A stretch of 41,846 nt of DNA from Bacteroidales bacterium (GTDB taxonomy: Bacteria > Bacteroidota > Bacteroidia > Bacteroidales > GCA-2748055), in contig JAIPBT010000041.1 of the NCBI GenBank assembly GCA_021738565.1, positions 1-41,846 on the forward strand. The letters are read 5' to 3'. The stretch's first letter is position 1; every line of letters starts with the position of its first letter. This document shows, one piece after another, positions 6,443 through 14,322 of this stretch. Position numbers and translations under genes: made by a program. A model generated the notes under the pieces. The model searched no databases and was not told where the DNA came from. It saw nothing but the letters and a program-made list of their open reading frames with translations.

Positions 6443-7936
6443 TTATTTCAGGTTACACGGATATGGTTGCATGGTTTGAGGTACAGAGACGAAAATGGAA
6501 TATACGTACTCTCCAAGTGGGTCTAATTTCTGACTGAAATAAACTTCCTTTTGTAAGTAGCATTTTCCTGTTTTGGTGCTTTTAGCGTAAACGTCTGCGA
6601 GAATAAACCGACTTTCCTTAATACCTGTGTACTTGTTCGTGACTATAGCCCATTGAGATTTATTAGTCAGAATAACCTTTTCGATTGAGTAGTTGAGCCA
6701 CTCGGGAGATGAAGTCAAAGCATTGTAAAGCTGCTTCTTCAATGTTGGGTCATTTATATAATCATCTCTTAAAGTCAAATTATTAAAGTCTTCGAGTTTC
6801 TTGTTGTAACAGTATGTGTAATAGATTGGGAAGTTGTATATCTGTTTTGCCCTTCTATCTGGCCAACCATTGTCATAACGATAATTTGGGTCGGAGTAGC
6901 CCTCAAATTCTTTTGTATAGGTTTTGCCATTACTTGTGAATGAGATATTTAATGCCTTCAAGTTGAATGAAATGTCAGTTATCGAAGGATTGATAAACTC
7001 TTCACCGTCCGCTTGGATAACAAGTTCCTTTGATTTTAGTGAATTTAGGAACTCGTCAATCTTTGCCAATTTTTTCTTCTCATAGAAAATGTCAATTGAA
7101 TAATCCATTGAAGGTTCGTACTGTCCTTGGTTAAACTTGAAATTATACATAGCAAGTTTGTGCTTGTCATCCACCATAAAGACCAATAGTTTCCACATGC
7201 TTGAATAGTTGCCTTGCTTTTCATTTCGGAGAACAAAGCTTGAATTTTTGTACAGGTCAAAATCAAATACAGGTGTTGCACCAATTGGAAAGGTGTATTC
7301 ACGACTATCTCGGTCATATTGAAAAACAAAGGCACTGTCTTTCGGTTGTAACCAAAACAGAGGCAAATCATCTCGAATTCTTTTCTGCTTTCGCTGATAA
7401 AGAGTAGTATTCCTTATTTGGGTGTTTTCATCAATGACTTCAGGTTTTGGAATAGAAGGATCCCAATATTTTCCATAACCTGTTCCTCCGCCTGGAAGGT
7501 TGTGAAATCCGTTAGAAGCTTGTTTGTCGTAGGCTTTGATTCTTTTTTTGTATTCCTTTAATTCATCTTCCGTAGCTTCTCGTGATTTTTCCCACCAAAT
7601 TATATTTACCCCAACATTATGAGCAAGTTCAGAATAATGCTCAACTAAGCTGTCTCTGACAACTGGGTTGTTTTTGTTGTAGTCCTTATTGTCCTTGAGC
7701 TTCTCAGATAGTTCTGACTTGATTTCTTCAAAAGTTTTTGTTGGTTTGTTTTTGATTTCATAATCTGGCAGGTTTTCCGAGATTAGCACGTATTCTCGTC
7801 CATTGTCGTCTGTGCTAAAACTCTCCTGAGATTCGAGAAGGAAAAAATCAACTTTACATTCGTTGAAGTCTTGTCCGAAAACTTGATTGAAGCCAAAGAT
7901 AATGACCGTCAGTGTTAATGCTGTTTTAATGTTCAT
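6443..7936 (-). CDS. Secreted hypothetical protein, first gene of cassette 1
   Basis: The start is set at the ATG at 7936, which gives a clean Sec signal peptide (MNIKTALTLTVIIFGFNQVFGQ, written in two parts: hydrophobic core 'ALTLTVIIFGFNQV', cleavage near 'FGQ'). An in-frame start seven codons earlier would put charged residues in front. The 497-residue product is hydrophilic after the signal, rich in Asp, Lys, Tyr and Asn, with a Gly-rich patch ('LPGGGTGYGKYW') near residue 150, and is probably periplasmic or exported. I recognise no domain or catalytic motif. It begins 25 bp inside the cassette boundary at 7961, the short leader usual for integron cassette genes, and is followed closely by the 76-aa gene. 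Confidence 0.75.
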   Translation of the reverse strand: MNIKTALTLTVIIFGFNQVFGQDFNECKVDFFLLESQESFSTDDNGREYVLISENLPDYEIKNKPTKTFEEIKSELSEKLKDNKDYNKNNPVVRDSLVEHYSELAHNVGVNIIWWEKSREATEDELKEYKKRIKAYDKQASNGFHNLPGGGTGYGKYWDPSIPKPEVIDENTQIRNTTLYQRKQKRIRDDLPLFWLQPKDSAFVFQYDRDSREYTFPIGATPVFDFDLYKNSSFVLRNEKQGNYSSMWKLLVFMVDDKHKLAMYNFKFNQGQYEPSMDYSIDIFYEKKKLAKIDEFLNSLKSKELVIQADGEEFINPSITDISFNLKALNISFTSNGKTYTKEFEGYSDPNYRYDNGWPDRRAKQIYNFPIYYTYCYNKKLEDFNNLTLRDDYINDPTLKKQLYNALTSSPEWLNYSIEKVILTNKSQWAIVTNKYTGIKESRFILADVYAKSTKTGKCYLQKEVYFSQKLDPLGEYVYSIFVSVPQTMQPYPCNLK

Positions 7937-7955
7937 AGTCGTCTTTTTTAATGCC

Positions 7956-8081
7956 ACATAACGCTCCCGGCTATGTGCTGTTCCAATGGCATATAGCCAT
8001 TGTTCGAGTGTAGTGCCTTCGGCACGAGCTCGTGCACATAGCCGGGAGCGTTCAAGTGAATGCCGAAGGGATTCACTTGAA
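7956..8081 (-). mobile_element. Geneless mini-cassette consisting almost only of an attC-like site
   Basis: On the minus strand the unit starts after the box GTTCAAG (8082-8076), runs 20 nt, and meets its own opening box CTTGAAC (8056-8050), the exact reverse complement. The site closes with GTTATGT (7962-7956). Its outer arms are a perfect 19-bp inverted repeat, AACGCTCCCGGCTATGTGC (7960-7978) and its complement at 8034-8052, around a 55-nt loop that itself contains GTGCCTTCGGCAC (8014-8026). The 120-bp unit holds no ORF. A second copy is at 1-74. Confidence 0.75.
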
Positions 8082-8192
8082 CGTTTGTGTATATGCTATT
8101 GTGTTTATTCTATAAAATTGGCTGTGTATGTATTATTGTGTTTATATTCCTTGTCGCGATGCTTTTTTGTCTAATAAAATGAAAAACAGAGT
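8076..8192 (-). other. Candidate attI-like insertion end beside the recombinase
   Basis: Between the recombinase stop and the first cassette junction lies a sequence ending, on the minus strand, ATACACAAACG then TTCAAG. It has the G-TT junction but, unlike the other sites, no matching left arm in the remaining 110 bp. A one-sided site next to the integrase gene is what attI looks like. Position and lack of a hairpin are the only evidence. Confidence 0.45.
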
Positions 8193-8211
8193 TTAACCTG
8201 TATCGTTAAAC
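8180..8211 (-). terminator. Possible terminator at the recombinase stop
   Basis: The 7-bp stem GTTTAAC (8191-8197) and GTTAAAC (8205-8211) encloses a 7-nt loop and includes the stop codon. On the minus strand it is followed by TCTGTTTTTC. The stem is AT-rich, so termination would be weak. Confidence 0.4.
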
Positions 8212-9377
8212 AGCTCATCAAGCGGATTGCTGAATTTGCGAAAATTTGTCTCTGAAACGTGTGTGTAGATCTGGGTGGTTTTTGGGGAACTGTGACCCAA
8301 CCATTCCTGTATATACCTTAAATCTGTTCCGCTTTCCAAATGATGTGTGGCAAAACTATGCCTTAACATATGTGGTGTCACCCTCTTTTTAATTCCAGCT
8401 AACCGTGCGGATTCCTTTACAACATTTGCAACAGATGTTGCGCTGTATTGATTCCCGCCTAATCCTTCAATAATGTACTTTTTGGGTTTGTACTGCTTAT
8501 AATATTTCTGTAAATCATGAAGGACGTTATTCGATAATTGTGTGTATCGATCCTTTTTGCCTTTTGCCCCTTTTACTTTTATCAACATACGGTTTGAATC
8601 AATGTCCTCAATTCTTAAGTTGATCAGTTCACTCCTGCGTAAACCTCCGGAATATAAAAGCTGAATAATAATCTTGTGCTTGATGTTCGTCGTAACCTCA
8701 ATCATCCTCTTAATCTCAATCTGAGAAATAACATCCGGAAGCTTTGATGCTTTCCTGGGTCGCTCAATCTGGTAGCATTCCCGCTGCCTTCCCAAAACCC
8801 TTTCGTAATAAAACTTAATGGCGTTAATTCGTTGGTTCTGTTGGCTTTCAGATATGTTCTTTTTGTTTATTAGCTCCAAAAGATAGTCATTGATCTCCTC
8901 TTTCGTAACTGCTTCTATTTGCTTTGTTTGAAAATGTTTTTGAAATTGAAGGAAATAGGAGGTATACGTTTTTATGGTGTTCGGAGAATACCTTTTCTGC
9001 TGTAATAATTCCAAATACCCCGAAGGAAGTGAAATGTCAACCTTGTTACTCTCAGCCGATATATTTTGGGCCGACATTGCTTCTTTTGCTATTTCTATGC
9101 TGGCTGATCCTGACAATTCTTTAACGATGCGTTCAATACTGCTATTTTCCAATGGTATTACCCATGCTTTCAGTGTCTGACTCCACCTCGAACCATCGAT
9201 TTTCCTGATCAATGAAATCAACCGGCTGTTGTATTTGAATCTGAGTATAGTGACTTGTTTGCCACGGTGCTCTCCGGTCTCTAATTTGATTATAGGTAAT
9301 TGGTCCATGACTTGAGTAAATTTATGATAAAAATTATCATGAAGCAAGTTTATTACACTGCATATATTATCAGTCAT
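8193..9377 (-). CDS. Tyrosine recombinase of the cassette array
   Basis: This 394-residue protein is predicted to recombine the attC-like sites next to it. The catalytic set is complete: Arg247 (GGLRRSEL), Lys near 272-275 (KGAKGKKDR), His336 and Arg339 (PHMLRH), His362 (LGHSS) and nucleophile Tyr371 (IYTH). Residues 115-200 are the SAM-like core-binding domain. Residues 1-95 are an added N-terminal domain ('HRGKQVTILRFKYNSRL', 'RWSQTLKAWVIP'), which Xer and IntI proteins lack. Between the Lys region and HxxR (residues 280-335) there is no room for the roughly 20-residue insert that marks IntI. It thus looks Xer-like by domain but sits where an integron integrase would. It reads toward the array, opposite to class 1 integrons. 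Residue numbers assume the ATG at 9377. Confidence 0.9.
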   Translation of the reverse strand: MTDNICSVINLLHDNFYHKFTQVMDQLPIIKLETGEHRGKQVTILRFKYNSRLISLIRKIDGSRWSQTLKAWVIPLENSSIERIVKELSGSASIEIAKEAMSAQNISAESNKVDISLPSGYLELLQQKRYSPNTIKTYTSYFLQFQKHFQTKQIEAVTKEEINDYLLELINKKNISESQQNQRINAIKFYYERVLGRQRECYQIERPRKASKLPDVISQIEIKRMIEVTTNIKHKIIIQLLYSGGLRRSELINLRIEDIDSNRMLIKVKGAKGKKDRYTQLSNNVLHDLQKYYKQYKPKKYIIEGLGGNQYSATSVANVVKESARLAGIKKRVTPHMLRHSFATHHLESGTDLRYIQEWLGHSSPKTTQIYTHVSETNFRKFSNPLDELFNDTG

Positions 9378-9488
9378 GGAGACGCGCTCTTAAGCTGGAT
9401 TTGTGTGAGTGTTGCAAAAGGATGTCCTGGAATGATTAATAATCAGAAACAAATTGAGGGGCAATAAAATCCCGGTTTAGATGTAATA
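9378..9488. other. Gap between recombinase and hydE with an inverted repeat
   Basis: The 111-bp gap contains AGGGGCAA at 9457-9464, whose complement TTGCCCCT is at 9504-9511, just inside the hydE 3' end, with a 39-nt loop. It may be a weak hairpin at the end of hydE or mark the island edge. Base composition changes here from AT-rich to balanced. Confidence 0.35.
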
Positions 9489-10586
9489 TCATTGTAACTT
9501 ATTTTGCCCCTGTATCCGCTTCATGTAATGCTTCGAATCCCCCCATTCTCCATACCCGATCTCCCCGTCAGCAAGCTGGACCCTGGCGTCCAGACAATCC
9601 AGACAATCATCGGGATCTTCATCTGTACAGGGTTTGTTCTCATACAATGCGTAATCGTTCCTGTACAACCCGGGGGTTACATTGGGCATGATCACGTTGG
9701 CGCCGGCCCTGATCCCTTTTTCCCTGCCCAACGGGTCGATGGCCTGCAATGCTGTGGCCGCTGCTATATTGATGTCTTTCATTAATATCCGAAGCGCTGC
9801 AATCATTTTCAGCGCAAGCTGAAACCGGGCCCCTGCCGGCAATAGTTCATGCCTGAATCTGTAAAGAGGGGTGTCATGGTGCTCAATGTAAGGCCCCATT
9901 CCCACCATGTCTACATCTATTTCCTTCATGAAAATCAGGTCATCCGCCAGGCGCTCAATGGTTTGATAGGGCAATCCTATCATTACTCCTGTACCGGACT
10001 GGTAACCAATATCCTGCAGTTCGCGAAGACAACGGTTCCTGGTATCGAAATCGTGGTATTCATCAGGTGGGTGGATCTTCCTGTAGAGTTCCCTGTTTGA
10101 GGTTTCAATACGGAGCAGGTAGCGGTGAGCCCCGCTTTCAAACCACCGTTGATAAGTGTCCTGGTCCTGCTCACCCAGTGAAAGGGTAATTCCGAGTTCT
10201 CCACCGGAAAGTTCCTTGATCCCCCTGCACAGCTTTTCGATCCTCCGTGTGAAAGCCGGTGACCTCAGTTCTCCTGCCTGGAGGACCACGGAGCCATACC
10301 TTTTTTCATGCGCATAGCGGGCCGCGTGTAATATTTCATCATCGGAAAGGTTGTAACGTGCTGTTTTGGTGTTCCCTTTTCTTATGCCACAGTAATAGCA
10401 ATTCTTTGAACAGATATTGGAAAATTCGATCAATCCGCGGAAATAGACCTTTCTGCTCACCTGTTCTTCCTTTACACGAGCAGCGCGATCAAAAAGAAGT
10501 TGCTTGTCTTCATTCTCGGCTGAAAGCATCCTGACGAGCTCTGCTTTGCCGGGATCATCCATCAACAATATGTCATTGAATCCCAT
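9489..10586 (-). CDS. hydE: [FeFe]-hydrogenase maturase HydE, radical SAM enzyme
   Basis: HydE takes part in building the di-iron subcluster of [FeFe]-hydrogenase, acting on cysteine-bound iron carbonyl cyanide intermediates. The radical-SAM cluster motif is at Cys59, Cys63 and Cys66 (CSKNCYYC). A second cluster motif, Cys320, Cys328 and Cys331 (CxxxxxxxCxxC), is present, as in the Thermotoga enzyme, though many HydE proteins lack it. The remaining TIM-barrel landmarks ('GSVVLQAGE', 'RIETSNRELY', 'GVMIGLPYQT', 'GMGPYIEH') fit well. The start is placed at the ATG at 10586, one base after the hydF stop; the longer in-frame reading overlaps hydF. The 365-aa length is typical. hydG and the hydrogenase itself are not in the window. 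Confidence 0.95.
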   Translation of the reverse strand: MGFNDILLMDDPGKAELVRMLSAENEDKQLLFDRAARVKEEQVSRKVYFRGLIEFSNICSKNCYYCGIRKGNTKTARYNLSDDEILHAARYAHEKRYGSVVLQAGELRSPAFTRRIEKLCRGIKELSGGELGITLSLGEQDQDTYQRWFESGAHRYLLRIETSNRELYRKIHPPDEYHDFDTRNRCLRELQDIGYQSGTGVMIGLPYQTIERLADDLIFMKEIDVDMVGMGPYIEHHDTPLYRFRHELLPAGARFQLALKMIAALRILMKDINIAAATALQAIDPLGREKGIRAGANVIMPNVTPGLYRNDYALYENKPCTDEDPDDCLDCLDARVQLADGEIGYGEWGDSKHYMKRIQGQNKLQ

Positions 10587-10587
10587 T

Positions 10588-11817
10588 TTATAAATAACTT
10601 GTTTCAGCCGGGTCCTTCCCGACAAACGGTGCAATGGCACGGTAATAAACTCCCTGCATCCAGGCGATGGCCATGCCGTAATTGGTTACCGGTATTCCGT
10701 TTTCTTTGGCAGTTTTTAACCTGTTTATCAGCTGTTTCCGGGTGATCATGCAACCTCCGCACTGTATCACCACGCTGTAATCGGTAATCTTCCCGGGAAT
10801 GTCATCCAGTCCGCTTACAACTTCATATTCAAGCCGGGCCCCTGTGAATTGAGAGAGCCATCGCGGAATCTTTACCCTGCCGATGTCGTCACAGGATACA
10901 TGGTGGGTACAGGATTCCAGGATCAACACCTTGTTACCGTTCTTCAGATTTGAAAGTTTTGGAGTCCCGGCCAGATATGCCTGAAAATCTCCCTTGTACC
11001 TGGCCAGCATGGTACTGAAGCTTGTTAGTTGAATATCAGCCGGTACAGATGCATCGGCCTTCAGGAATACCTGGCTGTCGCATATCGCGAGGGCAGGGCG
11101 GGGCCGAAGCCGTTTGATCAACGTGTCGATCTCATGCTCCTTGGCTACTATGGCCACTGCATCATTGTCAAGGATGTCACGGATGGCCTGTACCTGCGGA
11201 AGGATCATCCGGCCCTCGGGTGCCTCTGAATCAATCGGGGTGATGAGAAGCACGAGATCTCCCTGTTTTATAACATCTCCTGCAAGTGATCCCGCCATGT
11301 ATGCAGTCTCAGGAATGGTCATCCTCATAAGTGAAATGACCTCCTCTTTATTAGCGGGCTCCTCAGTCGAATAATCGACCAGCCTTTGTTGTTGATCCTT
11401 TGATAATTTGCCAGACAATTCAGCAGATACCGGTTGCAGGTCGCTTTTATTGTGAACGAAAATATACGGAACTTCCCAGTTTTCCAGTTCACCGATCAGT
11501 TCAATTTCAGGCTCCCCGAATTCATTTTCTGCAAGCAGGATCACTGCAAGATCGATCCTTTTAATGACAGACTTTGTCTTACCTACACGTTTGCTTCCCA
11601 GGTCCCCGAAATCATCCATCCCGGCCGTATCAATCATCACAACGGGACCTATACCTGGTATTTCAATGGATTTTTTAACAGGATCGGTGGTTGTGCCGGC
11701 AATTTCGGAGACGATGGCCACATCCTGACCGGTCAGGGAGTTGATAAACGAACTCTTGCCGTTGTTCCTTCTTCCAAAGATCCCTATATGCGGTTTCGTG
11801 TTGCTCCCTTTCACCAT
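10588..11817 (-). CDS. hydF: [FeFe]-hydrogenase maturation GTPase HydF
   Basis: HydF is the scaffold that holds the immature di-iron cluster and hands it to the hydrogenase. The N-terminal Era/TrmE-like GTPase has P-loop GRRNNGKS (15-22), the switch region 'GTTTDPV', DTAG (63-66) and NKSD (123-126). The C-terminal part carries the cluster ligands: Cys303 and His305 (SCTHH), then Cys353 and Cys356 (CGGC). The 409-residue length is standard. It is followed after one base by hydE, so they are co-translated. It presumably has its own promoter in the 339-bp gap upstream. Confidence 0.96.
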   Translation of the reverse strand: MVKGSNTKPHIGIFGRRNNGKSSFINSLTGQDVAIVSEIAGTTTDPVKKSIEIPGIGPVVMIDTAGMDDFGDLGSKRVGKTKSVIKRIDLAVILLAENEFGEPEIELIGELENWEVPYIFVHNKSDLQPVSAELSGKLSKDQQQRLVDYSTEEPANKEEVISLMRMTIPETAYMAGSLAGDVIKQGDLVLLITPIDSEAPEGRMILPQVQAIRDILDNDAVAIVAKEHEIDTLIKRLRPRPALAICDSQVFLKADASVPADIQLTSFSTMLARYKGDFQAYLAGTPKLSNLKNGNKVLILESCTHHVSCDDIGRVKIPRWLSQFTGARLEYEVVSGLDDIPGKITDYSVVIQCGGCMITRKQLINRLKTAKENGIPVTNYGMAIAWMQGVYYRAIAPFVGKDPAETSYL

Positions 11818-12156
11818 CTGTCGTATTTTAAATCGTTTATTTTACGATGGAAAATCCTTTGTTACAGCAGGGCTGTTGACAATTTTGCAGCTGCCGGTAT
11901 CCCTGGCTCTCCTGTAAAGTCCTTCTTTGTTCTCATTTTGGTGGGTTTTTACAAAAATAATCTTAAAAAAGGGAGCGGCAAAATCAAATGGCCGGATCGG
12001 AGGCAGATTACAAATTAATTTGGAAGACAGATTACACAGAGGGACTCGCTAAAGCTCGTTAATTATAGAACACTAATTTCACTAATTACACGAATGGCCC
12101 GCTTCGCGGGTTTTAACTTCACCTGGCCTTTGGCTTCTGGCCCCTGGCTCCTGGCT
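11818..12156. other. Intergenic gap, no gene seen
   Basis: No coding sequence is seen. The stretch holds a perfect 5-bp hairpin CCCGC-TTC-GCGGG (12098-12110) followed by TTTT on the plus strand, with no plus-strand gene before it, and a CT/TGG-rich run (12122-12156) with repeated 'GGCxCCTGGCT' units. The hydF promoter should lie near 11818-11880; no clear Bacteroidota -33/-7 pair was found. Confidence 0.5.
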
Positions 12157-12816
12157 TCATTCATTGAGATCAATGTATGGCCAGCTTATTTCCTTTTTTC
12201 GGAAGGCAAACATCAACTCCACCTGTTTTAATGTATTTCTTGGTTTTGAAAGTTCCGGCAGGTTTTTAAGGGAGAAAAAGCCGGCATCAGAGGTTTCGTA
12301 TCCGGTTTCCAGTTTGTCGTTCAATGCTTTACATTCTATAAATATCTTATAGGCGTAATGCACATCAGGTGGATGGTCATGACATTTTTTGTCAAATACA
12401 GCAAGCAACCTCTTTGCCTCGACCTTCATGCCGGCCTCTTCTTCAGTCTCTTTCACCGCAATTTCTGCAGGGGTGAAACCAATGTCTGCCCAACCGCCGG
12501 GGAGTGACCAGTTTCCGTCGATCTCTTCCCTGACCATCAGTATTTCATCGTCATCATTGAAAACTACGGCCCTGACATCGGCCTTTGGGGTCCTGTATCC
12601 CTTTTTCTCCTCAATTCCGAGCGCTATTTGTTCGACCTCCTTGTCGGTCATAAGCGACATCATTACAATGCTGATCTTTTCAAGCTCGGTATAGCGGTCG
12701 AGGTCATAGTCGGTATGTGCGTAATGCTGACCTATCTCAGCCAGTGCCTGTACACGTTTTGCAAGGTTGATCAGTTGGATCGTGTTGTTGTTATAGTCTT
12801 TTTTGGCTTCAGCCAT
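12157..12816 (-). CDS. Nudix hydrolase with N-terminal helical domain
   Basis: The 219-residue protein has an N-terminal helical domain of about 70 residues, as in the Nudix_N group, and a Nudix fold. These enzymes cleave nucleoside-diphosphate derivatives such as ADP-ribose or nucleotide sugars. The Nudix box runs from Gly108 to Gly129. The metal-binding core KETEEEAG (122-129) keeps the three key glutamates, but Arg is replaced by Lys122, and the glutamate expected at position 114 is Phe (GWADIGF). 'PDVHYAYKIFIECKAL' and the late 'PELSKPRN' region resemble ADP-ribose pyrophosphatase-like members. It stands 14 bp after the CE15 gene stop on the same strand and may be co-transcribed with it. 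Substrate not decidable. Confidence 0.9.
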   Translation of the reverse strand: MAEAKKDYNNNTIQLINLAKRVQALAEIGQHYAHTDYDLDRYTELEKISIVMMSLMTDKEVEQIALGIEEKKGYRTPKADVRAVVFNDDDEILMVREEIDGNWSLPGGWADIGFTPAEIAVKETEEEAGMKVEAKRLLAVFDKKCHDHPPDVHYAYKIFIECKALNDKLETGYETSDAGFFSLKNLPELSKPRNTLKQVELMFAFRKKEISWPYIDLNE

Positions 12817-12830
12817 ATTTCAAATTGTTT

Positions 12831-14156
12831 TTACTGTTCAAAGTATTTCTTTGCATATGAAATGAACCAGGGCCAGTTCGGCACAACGGTGTGTCCTCCT
12901 TCATGCTGCCTGAAAGCGATGTCTCCATCAAGCATGACCCCTGTGCCGGGATATTCATCTGTATCCAGACCTTTCTTCCCAAGCAATTCATAAACCGTTC
13001 CGGCATGCACCCCCGCAAGGAACATTCCCTTTGCATCTACCCAGTTGCCTTCAACTTTTGGATCGCCTGTACTGATGAATACCGGCCTGGGGGCACACAA
13101 AGCGATCAGGTGGTGTGCATCAACAGGCAGGTCATTCACAGTCAGTGGCCCTGCATATTTTACAAATTCAGGAGCAAACCAATGGTATTCAGCAGAAGAG
13201 GCGAGATTTTCAACCTGTTCTCCAAAGTTCCTGCGAAGTATTTTTGCCCCGCCTGCACCAGATGAACCAATAAAACCGATCGCGAACCTTGGATCGAAGG
13301 CCATGGTAACGATTGCAGCTTTGCCGTAGCGCGACAATCCCTCAATGCCAATCCGGGAGGCATCAATATCTTTATTGGATTCAAAATAATCCATCGCCCT
13401 GGAAGCCCCCCAGGCCCATGCCCTGAGCGCTCCCCAATCACCGGGTTTTCTGACATTCCCCTTGTTTGCTAAACCAATGATCCCTTGTTTCAGTCCTGCT
13501 CCATTGTCGGCCTGTACACTCGTGGGAACAAGAATGGCATACCCCCAGCCCTTTTCAAGCAACTGTTCCTTCCATGTGGGGCCTTCGGGCTGTCTTCCCC
13601 AGTTGCCCGGAAAATTCCATCCAAATTCCACGATCACCGGTACAGGCTCCCGGACTTTTACGGGAAATCCAATGGTCAGGTCAATGGCCACTTCAATATC
13701 GGGGAAACCGGAATTGTCAACGATGCCTTCAAGTTTTCTCTCTACGGCAGGAATATTTCCTATCAATGTATCTTTTTCTGAAATGATCTTCCAGGTTACC
13801 CCGGGTACATTGTCAGGCACCTTACCGTACATCTCCTTTTCAAACAATGCAATGATCTCATCCCTGCGCATTTCCCAGTCGGCTTTGTTTTTGACCTTCG
13901 ATCCATTCTCAAATACCAACGGATCAGGCAGCGATACATAGGTCTTTGCCTTCGATTCATCAGAATTGGCTGCATTCGGGTCATCCGGATTGCCGGATGG
14001 ACCGGGCCTTAGCTCTTCGATCCCCAGTCTTTGAAGCATAAGCCGGTGTTCCTGATGACTTACTTTGTTAAGACTGTCCATTCTTTGTCTCCAGTTTTGT
14101 GCATTTGATGTCTGAATAACAAGAAGGGAAACGATGGCAATGAGAATTCTTTTCAT
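12831..14156 (-). CDS. Secreted CE15-type glucuronoyl esterase
   Basis: CE15 enzymes cut ester bonds between glucuronic acid residues of glucuronoxylan and lignin, or other 4-O-methyl-glucuronoyl esters. A Sec signal peptide occupies residues 1-19 (cleavage near SNA-Q). The alpha/beta-hydrolase domain has the family nucleophile motif GLSRYG with Ser275 (usually GCSRxG) and the oxyanion Arg276. The general base is probably His422 in 'HEGGHTVVPNW'. 'GDWGALRAWAWGASRAMDY' before the nucleophile and 'CAPRPVFISTG' after it are characteristic. The acid could be Glu369 or an earlier residue. Length (441 aa) is typical for bacterial CE15 with an N-terminal linker. It suggests xylan or pectin side-chain processing together with the GH78 and GH2 genes downstream. 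Confidence 0.88.
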   Translation of the reverse strand: MKRILIAIVSLLVIQTSNAQNWRQRMDSLNKVSHQEHRLMLQRLGIEELRPGPSGNPDDPNAANSDESKAKTYVSLPDPLVFENGSKVKNKADWEMRRDEIIALFEKEMYGKVPDNVPGVTWKIISEKDTLIGNIPAVERKLEGIVDNSGFPDIEVAIDLTIGFPVKVREPVPVIVEFGWNFPGNWGRQPEGPTWKEQLLEKGWGYAILVPTSVQADNGAGLKQGIIGLANKGNVRKPGDWGALRAWAWGASRAMDYFESNKDIDASRIGIEGLSRYGKAAIVTMAFDPRFAIGFIGSSGAGGAKILRRNFGEQVENLASSAEYHWFAPEFVKYAGPLTVNDLPVDAHHLIALCAPRPVFISTGDPKVEGNWVDAKGMFLAGVHAGTVYELLGKKGLDTDEYPGTGVMLDGDIAFRQHEGGHTVVPNWPWFISYAKKYFEQ

Positions 14157-14322
14157 AATTTGGTTGATAATTGGAACCTGAAATTACATATTTCCGGGAG
14201 TATTTTGGACCAACATGCAACTAATTTTTAGTTTTAACAGGGGATCTGCAAAAAAATACAATTGAATCACAACCACTTTTGAATTTATTTGTTTATCTTA
14301 TTAACTCAAAAACTAAATAAGT

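Noticed and set aside
8193-9377. A phage integrase at a prophage edge
   Set aside because: No phage structural, lysis or replication genes nearby; the neighbouring sequence is a series of attC-like sites instead.
12098-12110. A plus-strand terminator before the Nudix gene end
   Set aside because: The hairpin with T-run has no plus-strand gene in front of it; listed only as part of the gap.
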